Positions 16,623 through 24,261 of a DNA stretch of 47,755 nt are shown one piece after another. The DNA comes from Pseudogracilibacillus sp037892545 (GTDB lineage Bacteria > Bacillota > Bacilli > Bacillales > Amphibacillaceae): contig NZ_JBBKBG010000019.1 in assembly GCF_037892545.1 (NCBI RefSeq), positions 1 to 47,755 of the forward strand, read 5' to 3'. Numbering within the stretch: the first letter of the stretch is position 1; the number at the start of each line of letters is the position of its first letter. A program made the position numbers and the translations under genes. Below the pieces are notes generated by a model. It was not told the DNA's origin and ran no database searches. It was given only the letters and a program-made list of their open reading frames with translations.

Positions 16623-16644
16623 TGTGGAGTTGGGGGAGAATTTT

Positions 16645-17421
16645 TTGAGTAGAGGTTATATTTTTGATTTGGATGGGACGATTTATTTAGATGATGCGAT
16701 GATCGATGGAGCAAATGAAGCAATTGCGACATTAAAGCAACGTGGAGACCGCGTCATTTTTTTAACGAATAAATCGATTTCAACACGTCATGAATATGTA
16801 GAAAAATTAAATCGTATGGGAATTGATGCAGTATTAGATGAAGTTATTAATTCTAATTTTATTACTGCAAAATATTTATTAACAAAATTAGGTGAAAATG
16901 AACGTGTCTATGTGATCGGTGAACAACCATTATTGGATGAATTAATAGAAGCGAATGTACCGATGACAGAAAATGCATTAGAAGCAGCTTATGTTGTTAT
17001 CGGATGGGATCGTCAATTTACATATGCAAAAATTAATGATGCATTTCAAGCATGGAAAAACGGTGCAAAAGTGATTGCGACAAACCCTGATAAAACTTGT
17101 CCTGTTGTAGGGGGCGAATTACCAGATTGTGCCGCAATGATTGGAGCATTAGAGGCTGTGACGGGAGAACCAATTGAGCTTGTCGTTGGAAAACCGTCAG
17201 CATTTATGGCAAATTATGTTGTAACGGACGTGCTTCAGATGACTCCTAATAATTGTTATATGGTCGGGGATCGACTAGAGACAGACATTAAAATGGCAAA
17301 TGATGCAAATATTAATTCTGTTCTTGTAATGACTGGTATTACAACCGAAGAGATGTTACAACAAACTTCGAATAAACCTGATTTTGTGTTACAAAGTGTA
17401 AAAGATATCGGGACATTATAA
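16645..17421 (+). CDS. HAD-IIA family phosphatase (NagD/UmpH/AraL-like)
   Basis: This 258-residue haloacid dehalogenase phosphatase has all family motifs: nucleophile Asp8 and acid-base Asp10 in FDLDGTIYLDD, the motif II threonine in FLTNKS, a motif III lysine in VVGKPS, and the motif IV acids in YMVGDRLETDI. The cap is the large C2 type with ATNPDKTCPVVGGELP. Members remove phosphate from nucleotides, sugar phosphates or 4-nitrophenyl phosphate. The start is the TTG at 16645, six bases after TTGGGGGAG; an earlier in-frame GTG at 16624 lacks a binding site. Its stop overlaps the convergent GlpP gene by six bases. Confidence 0.88.
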   Translation: MSRGYIFDLDGTIYLDDAMIDGANEAIATLKQRGDRVIFLTNKSISTRHEYVEKLNRMGIDAVLDEVINSNFITAKYLLTKLGENERVYVIGEQPLLDELIEANVPMTENALEAAYVVIGWDRQFTYAKINDAFQAWKNGAKVIATNPDKTCPVVGGELPDCAAMIGALEAVTGEPIELVVGKPSAFMANYVVTDVLQMTPNNCYMVGDRLETDIKMANDANINSVLVMTGITTEEMLQQTSNKPDFVLQSVKDIGTL

Positions 17422-17979
17422 GTCTAATTCCCACATTTTTGGATTACCAGATGAAATAGCTAGAGCCCCAGATTGTAATGCTTCGAGCACTTCCGACTCA
17501 TTGTTGATTAGCCCACCGGAAATAATAGGATAAGGCAATTTTCTCGCTAATCGATCAATTACTTTAGGGATCACTCCGGGCATTACTTCCACTGCATCAG
17601 GGGAACTTGAGTTGACCATTTCTATTCCTTTTGATACAGCATTACCATCTAATAAAAATATACGTTGGACTGTCATTAATCCTAAGTCTTTCGCATGTTT
17701 TATTAGGTGGTTTTTTGTTGTAATGATACCTGTCGGTTTCCATTGCTTTGCGACAAATTCTAAGGCGCTTTTTGAATTCGATAATCCATCAATGAATTCT
17801 AAGTGGATAAATATTTCCTTATTTACTGCGCGAAGTTTTTTAATATAATGTTCCATCGTTGTTAAATTCCCAGTAATTAAAAAAACGATATTCGGTTTGC
17901 ACTGAATCGCAGTTTCTAAGTCCTTTTCTTTTCGAACAGATGCAATGATTTGTGAGTCAACCATGTCTACAAAATTCAT
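17416..17979 (-). CDS. glpP: GlpP, glycerol-3-phosphate responsive antiterminator
   Basis: This 187-residue TIM-barrel-like RNA-binding protein matches GlpP, which in Bacillus binds glycerol 3-phosphate and prevents early termination in leaders of glpFK and glpD. Visible family stretches are KPNIVFLITGNL, VNKEIFIHLEFIDGLS, GIITTKNHLIKHAK, TVQRIFLLDGNAV, DAVEVMPGVIPKVI, PIISGGLINNESEVLEALQSGA and SSGNPKMWEL at the end. RBS TTAGGAGA lies upstream. No glp structural gene is in the window, so its targets are elsewhere. It overlaps the HAD gene tail to tail. Confidence 0.9.
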   Translation of the reverse strand: MNFVDMVDSQIIASVRKEKDLETAIQCKPNIVFLITGNLTTMEHYIKKLRAVNKEIFIHLEFIDGLSNSKSALEFVAKQWKPTGIITTKNHLIKHAKDLGLMTVQRIFLLDGNAVSKGIEMVNSSSPDAVEVMPGVIPKVIDRLARKLPYPIISGGLINNESEVLEALQSGALAISSGNPKMWELDL

Positions 17980-18011
17980 ATTGAATGTTCTCCTAACTTT
18001 ATGTTAACGTT

Positions 18012-18045
18012 GCTATAAGATATAATTTTTCTTGCTAATTATAGC
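18012..18045 (-). promoter_or_regulatory. Inverted repeat in glpP upstream region
   Basis: GCTATAA at 18012-18018 and TTATAGC at 18039-18045 form an inverted repeat about 35 bases before glpP. Read on the minus strand, it begins with TATGCTATAAT, which fits an extended -10 for glpP. The -35 is weak. The repeat may be an operator, but no regulator is suggested. Confidence 0.3.
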
Positions 18046-18128
18046 ATACACTTAGTGGAAATTAAATAATCAGTCGTGAAAAAACTATTGGCGATGATTG
18101 ATACATCACGGTTTTGTCAGGATTGAAA

Positions 18129-18278
18129 ATGAAGGAAGTGATTCAAACTTTGAAAGATAGTTTTGATGAGCGTACATTTCATAAGTGGTGTAATAGGGGC
18201 GTAAAATGTATAGGAGTTGTTTACGGGTTTATGAAGCGGAATCATCTTCATGTGTATGTCGAAATGACTTCTATGTGA
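18129..18278 (+). CDS. Possible 49-residue small protein
   Basis: A short frame begins with ATG 18129, with AGGA six bases upstream, and ends with TGA at 18276-18278. The product starts MKEVIQTLKDSFDERTFHKW, is mildly basic in its second half and has two Cys and three His. It resembles nothing I recognise. A hairpin with T-run follows 11 bases after the stop, which supports a short transcript of its own. It could equally be a small RNA without translation. Confidence 0.3.
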   Translation: MKEVIQTLKDSFDERTFHKWCNRGVKCIGVVYGFMKRNHLHVYVEMTSM

Positions 18279-18289
18279 AAAGTATATCA

Positions 18290-18331
18290 CGCTTCAAAAC
18301 CTCTATTTTCACCAAGTTTTGGAAGCGTTTT
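18290..18331 (+). terminator. Terminator-like hairpin after the small reading frame
   Basis: CGCTTCAAAAC at 18290-18300 pairs with GTTTTGGAAGCG at 18316-18327 with one bulged G, then TTTT. It follows the 49-residue frame closely and does not belong to any larger gene on this strand. Confidence 0.6.
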
Positions 18332-18426
18332 AGATAAAAAGAATTTATTGGAAGATTCACAAAATTGGAACATATGAAAACGTTGATTTGACAGCGTTTG
18401 TAGACGTTTTTTAAAAGGATAATTAA

Positions 18427-18456
18427 TTGCAATAATAGATAGAAATTTCTTATAAT
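18427..18456 (+). promoter_or_regulatory. Promoter of AbgT-family gene
   Basis: TTGCAA at 18427-18432 and TATAAT at 18451-18456 are separated by 18 bases. The predicted transcription start near 18463 lies 34 bases before the chosen TTG start, and makes an in-frame ATG at 18455, which overlaps the -10, impossible. Confidence 0.6.
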
Positions 18457-18496
18457 GAAAGAGTTATATATTTTAGATCTCTTAGGAGGGTTTATA

Positions 18497-20035
18497 TTGA
18501 AGAAAAAAGGATTGCTACAACGGTCCTTAGATAGAGTAGAGATTATCGGGAATAAATTACCACATCCAGTTACTCTTTTTGCTATATTGGCGTTGTTAGT
18601 ATTAGTATTATCTGCTATCATTTCTCAGTTCGGAATTAGTGTAGAGCACCCTGGTGAAGCAGGAGAAATGGTAGAAGTGACGAATCTATTGAATCGAGAA
18701 GGTATACAACATATTTTCTTATCCATAACGGATAATTTCATCAACTTCGCACCACTAGGAATCGTATTAGTAACGATGCTAGGGATTGGGATTGCGGAGA
18801 GTACGGGATTAATTAGTGCGTTATTACGCGGTTTCGTATTATCTGTGCCGAAACAATTAATCACAGCAGCATTAGTGTTTGCAGGGGTTATGTCAAGTGT
18901 GGCATCAGATGCAGGGTATGTTGTATTACCACCACTTGGGGCAGTAATTTTTGCAGGTTTAGGTCGACACCCATTAGCAGGACTTGCAGCAGCATTTGCA
19001 GGGGTTTCAGGAGGATTTAGTGCGAACTTAATTTTAACATCACTTGATCCATTATTAGCTGGAATGACAATGGATGCAGTTATGATGGTGGACCCGGCAT
19101 ATGCAGAAACAATGAACGTTGCAATGAACTTATACTTTATTATCGTTTCTGTATTTTTATTAACATTAGTCGGTTGGTTTGTTACAGAAAAAATTGTGGA
19201 ACCACGTTTAGGCACATATTCTGGAGAATATCGTGAAAAATTAGAAGGGTTAAATCCAGTTGAGAAAAAAGGTTTAACTTGGGCAGGAGTTTCCGTGGCG
19301 ATAGTTTTAATTGGGGTTGCATTACTCGTTATTCCGGAAAACGCGCCACTTCGCGCAATAGATGATGGTTCAGGAGACTTTACACTAATGGATTCACTTG
19401 CACCGTTTATGAGTGCGCTAGTACCAATTATTGCGTTATTATTTTTTGTACCAGGTTTAGTTTACGGAATGGCTACGAAGGAAATAAAAAATGATAAAGA
19501 TGTTGCAGATGCATTAGCAAAAACGATGGCAACAATGGGGACATTCATTGTTCTATCTTTCACTGCAGGACAATTCGTTGCATTTTTTGCCGATAGTAAT
19601 ATGGGATTAATAGTGGGAGTCTTTGGGGCTAACTTTTTAGAAAGTATTAAATTAACTGGTATTCCATTATTACTCGTGTTTATTTTAATTTGTGCTGTGA
19701 TCAACTTATTTATCGGAAGTGCTTCAGCGAAATGGGCCATGATGGCACCAATTTTCGTTCCGATTATGATGCAATTGGGTTATTCACCGGAAGTAACTCA
19801 AATGGCTTATCGTATCGCTGACTCATCAACGAATATGATTACACCATTAATGACCTATTTTGCTTTAATTATCGCATTTGCTCAAAAATACGATAAGAAA
19901 ATGGGAATTGGTACAATGATATCTGTTATGATTCCTTATTCGATGTTCTTCTTAATATTCTGGACAATTTTACTTGTTGTTTGGATTTTATTAGGAATCG
20001 ATTTAGGGCCAGGTTCACCGATTTTATATCCTTAA
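18497..20035 (+). CDS. AbgT family transporter
   Basis: This 512-residue membrane protein belongs to the AbgT family, first known for p-aminobenzoyl-glutamate uptake in E. coli and later for antimetabolite efflux in other bacteria. Family marks include GNKLPHPVTLFAILALLVLVLS at the N-terminus, SSVASDAGYVVLPPLGAVIF, and AGVSGGFSANLILTSLDPLLAG, with the late motif SSTNMITPLMTYFALIIAFAQKY. About 11 to 13 helices are expected. The start is TTG 18497 with AGGAGGG six bases upstream. It stands alone between its promoter and a terminator. No folate or aminobenzoate gene lies nearby, so its substrate and direction of transport are open. Confidence 0.88.
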   Translation: MKKKGLLQRSLDRVEIIGNKLPHPVTLFAILALLVLVLSAIISQFGISVEHPGEAGEMVEVTNLLNREGIQHIFLSITDNFINFAPLGIVLVTMLGIGIAESTGLISALLRGFVLSVPKQLITAALVFAGVMSSVASDAGYVVLPPLGAVIFAGLGRHPLAGLAAAFAGVSGGFSANLILTSLDPLLAGMTMDAVMMVDPAYAETMNVAMNLYFIIVSVFLLTLVGWFVTEKIVEPRLGTYSGEYREKLEGLNPVEKKGLTWAGVSVAIVLIGVALLVIPENAPLRAIDDGSGDFTLMDSLAPFMSALVPIIALLFFVPGLVYGMATKEIKNDKDVADALAKTMATMGTFIVLSFTAGQFVAFFADSNMGLIVGVFGANFLESIKLTGIPLLLVFILICAVINLFIGSASAKWAMMAPIFVPIMMQLGYSPEVTQMAYRIADSSTNMITPLMTYFALIIAFAQKYDKKMGIGTMISVMIPYSMFFLIFWTILLVVWILLGIDLGPGSPILYP

Positions 20036-20072
20036 TAAGCAAAAAGGGTTTTGGATAAAAATGAAAGAAAAC

Positions 20073-20117
20073 AAAAAAGGAGTTTCAGTAAATTTATTTT
20101 TACTGAGACTCTTTTTT
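20073..20117 (+). terminator. Terminator of AbgT-family gene
   Basis: AAAAAAGGAGTTTCAGTAAA at 20073-20092 pairs with TTTACTGAGACTCTTTTTT at 20098-20116 with G-T wobbles and a five-base loop, ending in a T-run. Confidence 0.85.
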
Positions 20118-20286
20118 GTCGCATACGTTAAATGGTTATATATTTCCGATATACGAAGACAAGCATTCATGAATAAAATAATAAAGGTATTGAATCGCGT
20201 TGCCTATGGGGACCGAAATTTTCATAACGTTAAAAAGGGAATCATTTTACATGTTAAATGAAGATCTATCATTCAGAAAAAAGAAA

Positions 20287-20316
20287 CCTCCTTCGTGGCA
20301 TAAGCCACAAAGGAGG
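20287..20316 (-). terminator. Terminator of the phn operon
   Basis: CCTCCTTcGTGGC and GCCACaAAGGAGG flank an ATAA loop. Read on the minus strand, the hairpin lies after the last permease gene and runs into TTTCTTTTTT, so it terminates the leftward operon. Confidence 0.85.
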
Positions 20317-20387
20317 GGAAGATAATCGCGTTTTTACATAGATAATTTATATCGTAAGCGATTTGACTAACTATATATGAAACGCTT

Positions 20388-21194
20388 TTAAGACCCTTTT
20401 ACTAATTTTCCACGAATTTTATTGGAAGCAAATTCTATAATTAACACTAAAACGACTAATCCTATTAAAATTGCTCCAACTTGGTCCCATTTATATGAAC
20501 GCATTGCGAATATTAATGGGGCACCAATTCCTCCGGCTCCAACTAAACCTAATGTTGCAGCATCACGTAAATTAATATCGAAACGGTAAATTGTCACCGA
20601 TAAAAATATCGCAAATAATTGTGGTAAAATACCGTAGCGAATCTTTTCAAATGTCGTACACCCAATGGAAGTCATCGATTCTAATACTTTCACATCTAAT
20701 TCTTCAATGGCATCTACGAATAACTTGGATAACATTCCGATGGATGTTAACCCAATTGTTAGAACACCTGCAAACGGCCCAGGTCCTGTCACACGAATAA
20801 ACATCAGTCCATATACTAAGGCTGGAATGGTACGGATAATAATTAAAATTAATCTCGTTAACCATGCAACTGGTTTTGGTACAAGGGTAGATGCAGATAA
20901 AAAGGCGAATGGTACGGATAAAAATGCACCAATAATTGTCCCTAGAAAAGCAATTGCTAATGTTTCAACGAGTAAATATGGGATACTTTCCTTTGAAAAA
21001 TTAAATAAACTTAAATCTGGATGAAACAAACCAGAAATAATTCCTTTTGCAACTTGTATTCCTTTTTGGTCCACATTTTCAAATGTTATGGATGTGATAG
21101 ACCAAACAAATAAAGCAATGACAATAAATGTAATCGTAAAAATATATCCGGTATGGCGTGGTGCTTGTTTTAATTGTTGTTCTAATGTAGACAT
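20388..21194 (-). CDS. phnE: Phosphonate-type ABC transporter permease (PhnE)
   Basis: This 268-residue inner-membrane permease has about six helices and the binding-protein-dependent permease loop (FEKIRYGILPQLFAIFLSVTIYRFDINLRDAATLGLVGAGGIG). The RDAATLGLVGAGGIG end of the loop is characteristic of PhnE proteins. It is the last gene of the leftward operon phnD-phnC-phnE-phnE and pairs with the second permease next to it to form the membrane channel. The ribosome binding site AAAGGAG precedes the ATG. The transported compound is likely a phosphonate, phosphite or phosphate analogue. Confidence 0.9.
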   Translation of the reverse strand: MSTLEQQLKQAPRHTGYIFTITFIVIALFVWSITSITFENVDQKGIQVAKGIISGLFHPDLSLFNFSKESIPYLLVETLAIAFLGTIIGAFLSVPFAFLSASTLVPKPVAWLTRLILIIIRTIPALVYGLMFIRVTGPGPFAGVLTIGLTSIGMLSKLFVDAIEELDVKVLESMTSIGCTTFEKIRYGILPQLFAIFLSVTIYRFDINLRDAATLGLVGAGGIGAPLIFAMRSYKWDQVGAILIGLVVLVLIIEFASNKIRGKLVKGS

Positions 21195-21207
21195 ATGGTA
21201 AACTCCT

Positions 21208-22023
21208 TTAAATTAACTTTTTCCTGAAGTGTTCACTAATTCTTTCAATAATGAAGACTGTAATAACGAGCGCGAAAATAATCATTCCAACACTTGGATA
21301 GTCGCGCCATCCTAGTCCTTCATTAATGAGTAATCCTACACCACCAGCACCAACATACCCTAAAATAGCTGCATATCGAACATTTCCCTCAAAACAGAAT
21401 AATGACTGTGAGAGATAACTAGGTAAAACTTGTGAAAATACTGCATATCTAAATGCTTGAATACGTGTCATTCCTAATGCTTCCATTGCTTCAAAAGCGC
21501 CCATCTCCACATTTTCTATTGCTTCATATAATAATTTCCCGACATACGAGATTGTAAATAACATAATTGCAATAGTACCAGCTGTAGGCCCTAATCCAAA
21601 AATGAATGTTGCAATTAAAGCAGATACTAATGTTGGTAATGTACGTAACAAGCTTAAAATAAATTTCGTAGTTGTGACAATGAATTTATTATTAATGATA
21701 TTTGCGGATGCAAGAATTGCAGCAGGTAATGCGATAATCGCTCCGATAAATGAACCTAAAAAACTCATTTTTAATGTATCAAATAAAGGCTTCCAAACTT
21801 TTGGCATAAAGCTCCAATCAGGTGGAATCATATCTCCTACAATAAAGAAAAATTCTCCAATACGCGTAAATAACACTGTAAAATTAAAATTCGTAAATTT
21901 ATACGAAAAAATCGCAGCAATGATGATTAATAAAGTAATAAGCGGTGCTTTAGATCTTTTTTGTGATACGACTTTTCCATTTGGCAAGGCAATTTCTCTA
22001 GGAGGAAAAATTTTATCATACAT
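21208..22023 (-). CDS. phnE: Phosphonate-type ABC transporter permease (PhnE)
   Basis: This 271-residue permease is homologous to the next gene, with the loop RIQAFRYAVFSQVLPSYLSQSLFCFEGNVRYAAILGYVGAGGVG. Two PhnE-like subunits forming a heterodimer are normal in Bacillota. The N-terminal 25 residues include basic KRSKAP before the first helix. Only one base separates it from the phnC stop, so it is translated from the same mRNA; GGAGAC lies upstream of the ATG inside the end of phnC. Confidence 0.9.
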   Translation of the reverse strand: MYDKIFPPREIALPNGKVVSQKRSKAPLITLLIIIAAIFSYKFTNFNFTVLFTRIGEFFFIVGDMIPPDWSFMPKVWKPLFDTLKMSFLGSFIGAIIALPAAILASANIINNKFIVTTTKFILSLLRTLPTLVSALIATFIFGLGPTAGTIAIMLFTISYVGKLLYEAIENVEMGAFEAMEALGMTRIQAFRYAVFSQVLPSYLSQSLFCFEGNVRYAAILGYVGAGGVGLLINEGLGWRDYPSVGMIIFALVITVFIIERISEHFRKKLI

Positions 22024-22024
22024 A

Positions 22025-22798
22025 TTATTCAGTCTCCTCTAATGCAGCTTGTATTTCTTCTGTTTTCCCACCATAAATTTCATCTAATACGTCTTGGGTA
22101 ACTTCTTTCGTAGGACCATCATAAACGATTTGTCCTTTACGAATCCCAATGATTCTGTCTGCATATTCTAAAGCGACTTCAACGTGGTGGATGTTTAATA
22201 AAACGGAAATGTTTGTTTCTTTATTAATGCGTTTAAAGTCATCCATGACGACCTTTGCTGTGACTGGATCTAATGATGCAATAGGCTCGTCCGCTAAAAT
22301 GATGTCAGGGTTTTGTGCTAATGTTCTTGCTAATGCAACACGTTGTTGTTGTCCACCAGATAATTGATCACAACGGACAAATGCTTTATCTAAAATACCG
22401 ACTTTATCTAATGCTTCTAGTGCTTTTATTTTATGTTCCTCTTTGACAATACCTGTTATTTTACGCCAATAAGGTAAGTCTGGAACGAATGATACGATAA
22501 CGTTTTTTAATACAGTCGTTCTCGTTACTAAGTTAAAAGATTGGAAGATCATCCCGATTCGTCTTCTAAAGCGACGTACTTCCTTTCCTCTTAATTTAGA
22601 TACGTCTGTGCCATCTACTAATAATTGTCCACCTGTAATATTATGCATTAAATTGATACATCGAAGTAAAGTAGATTTACCTGCACCTGAAAGCCCGATA
22701 ATTGCAACGAACTCCCCTTGATTAATGGTTAAATTGACATTCGATAATCCTTTTGTGCCATTATCGTATTGCTTTTCGACATTTATAAACTCAATCAT
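22025..22798 (-). CDS. phnC: Phosphonate-type ABC transporter ATP-binding protein (PhnC)
   Basis: This 257-residue ATPase powers the PhnCDE importer. It has Walker A GLSGAGKST at 35-43, the signature DQLSGGQQQRVALARTL, Walker B DIILADEPIASLDP, and the switch His in LLNIHHVEVALEYADRI. The FQSFNLVTRTTVLKNVIV stretch between them is typical of PhnC. It is read leftward after phnD, separated by a 119-base gap holding a hairpin at 22872-22911. Confidence 0.92.
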   Translation of the reverse strand: MIEFINVEKQYDNGTKGLSNVNLTINQGEFVAIIGLSGAGKSTLLRCINLMHNITGGQLLVDGTDVSKLRGKEVRRFRRRIGMIFQSFNLVTRTTVLKNVIVSFVPDLPYWRKITGIVKEEHKIKALEALDKVGILDKAFVRCDQLSGGQQQRVALARTLAQNPDIILADEPIASLDPVTAKVVMDDFKRINKETNISVLLNIHHVEVALEYADRIIGIRKGQIVYDGPTKEVTQDVLDEIYGGKTEEIQAALEETE

Positions 22799-22871
22799 AG
22801 TTATTCTCCAATCATTTCGAAGTCATTTTTTTGGCCATCATGAATATGATGATAGATAAGAATAGATAATT

Positions 22872-22911
22872 AAAGACGATATCGACCCAGTATTGGGTCA
22901 ATAACGTCTTT
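22872..22911 (-). terminator. Hairpin between phnD and phnC (partial terminator or stabiliser)
   Basis: AAAGACG and CGTCTTT close a stem whose inner arms GACCCA and TGGGTC flank a four-base loop. On the minus strand it lies just after the phnD stop and is followed by TTTAATTAT, a poor T-run. Such hairpins after binding-protein genes often keep that mRNA segment more abundant than the rest. Confidence 0.55.
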
Positions 22912-22917
22912 TTGTTT

Positions 22918-23967
22918 TTATTTCATGTCACGGATTAATTGCTGAGCTTCTCTTTCTGTCTCATAATCTTCGCTAGTAGCTTCTTGGTATCCTTCGTGAC
23001 TATAAATAGAAATTACTTCTTTACCTTCTTCTGTTTCAGCAATGTTGATGAATGCTTTTTGTAAAGCAGCTTTTAACTCATCATCCATAATGTCAGAGTT
23101 TTTACTTACACTAATTGTATCGTTGTAAATTCCATCTGTAACTCCAATAACATTTGTATCTTCCCAAATATCATTTTTACCATCGAATTTACTTTCCCAA
23201 TCTTCTGCATAGTCTCTTCTAGCGTCTGCGAATGCAACTAATACGTCTGTTTGTTCAGCAGCTAAACGTGCGAAAGAACTTCCGTATGAATCTGATTGTA
23301 CAACACTATCTAAATCAGTAATTGATTTGTCGTAGTTTTCTAATAACCATAAAACTGGGTAAATATATCCTGCAGATGAAGAAGATCCCATTACAGACCA
23401 GTTGGCGCTATTTAAGTCTTCCCATGTTAGCTCTTCGCCTTTATTTACTTTTTCAGCTAATTCTTGTCCTTTTTCAGATGGACCAGCGATGAATAAAGAA
23501 CGGTAGTATGTAGCTTGTTCATCTGTTCCTTCTGTCGGTTTGTTATCGTTCCAGTCTTTTGCATCTTCTGAATCATTGTTTAATCCTGCACGTGTAGAAG
23601 TTAAGATAACTTCTGCTCCATCATCATAAAGTACGAATGTACCTCCAGGAACTAATCCAACATCAGTCGTACCAGCTGATAATGCTTCCCCAACTGCTTC
23701 ATATGTAGTCCCTACAGAAATATCTACATTATTTACTGTAATACCTTCTTTTTCAAGCTCTTTTTTTAATAAATCTTTTAATGGTTCTGTTGCTGTAATA
23801 ATTTCGTCAGGGTCTTTTGATGGTACGAAACCAATTTTTAATTCATCGATTTCCTTTCCTTCACCACTTCCATTGCTGTTACTTGCATCATCGTTATTCG
23901 ATCCACAGGCAGCTAAAATACCAATTGATAAAATCATTACGGCAAACAACATAAAACGTTTTAACAT
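22918..23967 (-). CDS. phnD: Phosphonate-type ABC transporter substrate-binding lipoprotein (PhnD)
   Basis: This 349-residue protein has a lipoprotein signal peptide with lipobox LAAC and Cys21, followed by a Ser/Asn/Gly-rich tether. The mature domain starts LKIGFVPSKDPDEI and includes TTYEAVGEALSAGTTDVGLVPGGTFVLY and VMGSSSSAGYIYPVLWLL, which fit PhnD/PtxB/HtxB binding proteins with a phosph(on)ate pocket of Ser/Thr residues. It is the first gene of the leftward operon, preceded by AAAGGAGAT. Whether it prefers phosphonate, phosphite or phosphate esters cannot be decided here; no degradation genes such as phnX or ptxD are in the window. Confidence 0.9.
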   Translation of the reverse strand: MLKRFMLFAVMILSIGILAACGSNNDDASNSNGSGEGKEIDELKIGFVPSKDPDEIITATEPLKDLLKKELEKEGITVNNVDISVGTTYEAVGEALSAGTTDVGLVPGGTFVLYDDGAEVILTSTRAGLNNDSEDAKDWNDNKPTEGTDEQATYYRSLFIAGPSEKGQELAEKVNKGEELTWEDLNSANWSVMGSSSSAGYIYPVLWLLENYDKSITDLDSVVQSDSYGSSFARLAAEQTDVLVAFADARRDYAEDWESKFDGKNDIWEDTNVIGVTDGIYNDTISVSKNSDIMDDELKAALQKAFINIAETEEGKEVISIYSHEGYQEATSEDYETEREAQQLIRDMK

Positions 23968-24008
23968 ATGTGTATCTCCTTTTTGTAAATTATTATGCTC
24001 GAACTTTT

Positions 24009-24014
24009 ATTATA
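24009..24014 (-). promoter_or_regulatory. Likely -10 box of the phn operon
   Basis: Read on the minus strand, TATAAT lies 42 bases before the phnD start. No good -35 is found 16 to 18 bases further upstream, which could mean activator-dependent transcription, for instance by a phosphate-starvation regulator. I could not see clear PhoP boxes. Confidence 0.35.
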
Positions 24015-24177
24015 AATTAAAATAGATTTCATGAATACCCCTTTTCTATAAGTCTTTACAAAGAATTAAATAAGATGTCCTATTTACGTTAAATGAGATA
24101 TGCTTATTTGTATTAGTGCCTAAAATAGTATAACACATATCGGGCGTAATGAAATAAAAATATTAAAATAAAATCCG

Positions 24178-24206
24178 TTCAAGTTTCAATTGTTGTTTGT
24201 TATACT
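24178..24206 (+). promoter_or_regulatory. Promoter of 5'-nucleotidase-like gene
   Basis: TTCAAG at 24178-24183 and TATACT at 24201-24206 are 17 bases apart, about 50 bases before the gene start at 24262. The -35 is weak (four of six). Confidence 0.45.
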
Positions 24207-24261
24207 TTAAACATACAAAAGTGAATGACTCTTAGGAAGAATGAAGGAAGGATCAATAGCT

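Noticed and set aside
20061..20261. Plus-strand frame of 66 residues after the AbgT-family gene
   Set aside because: It runs through a strong terminator and has no ribosome binding site.
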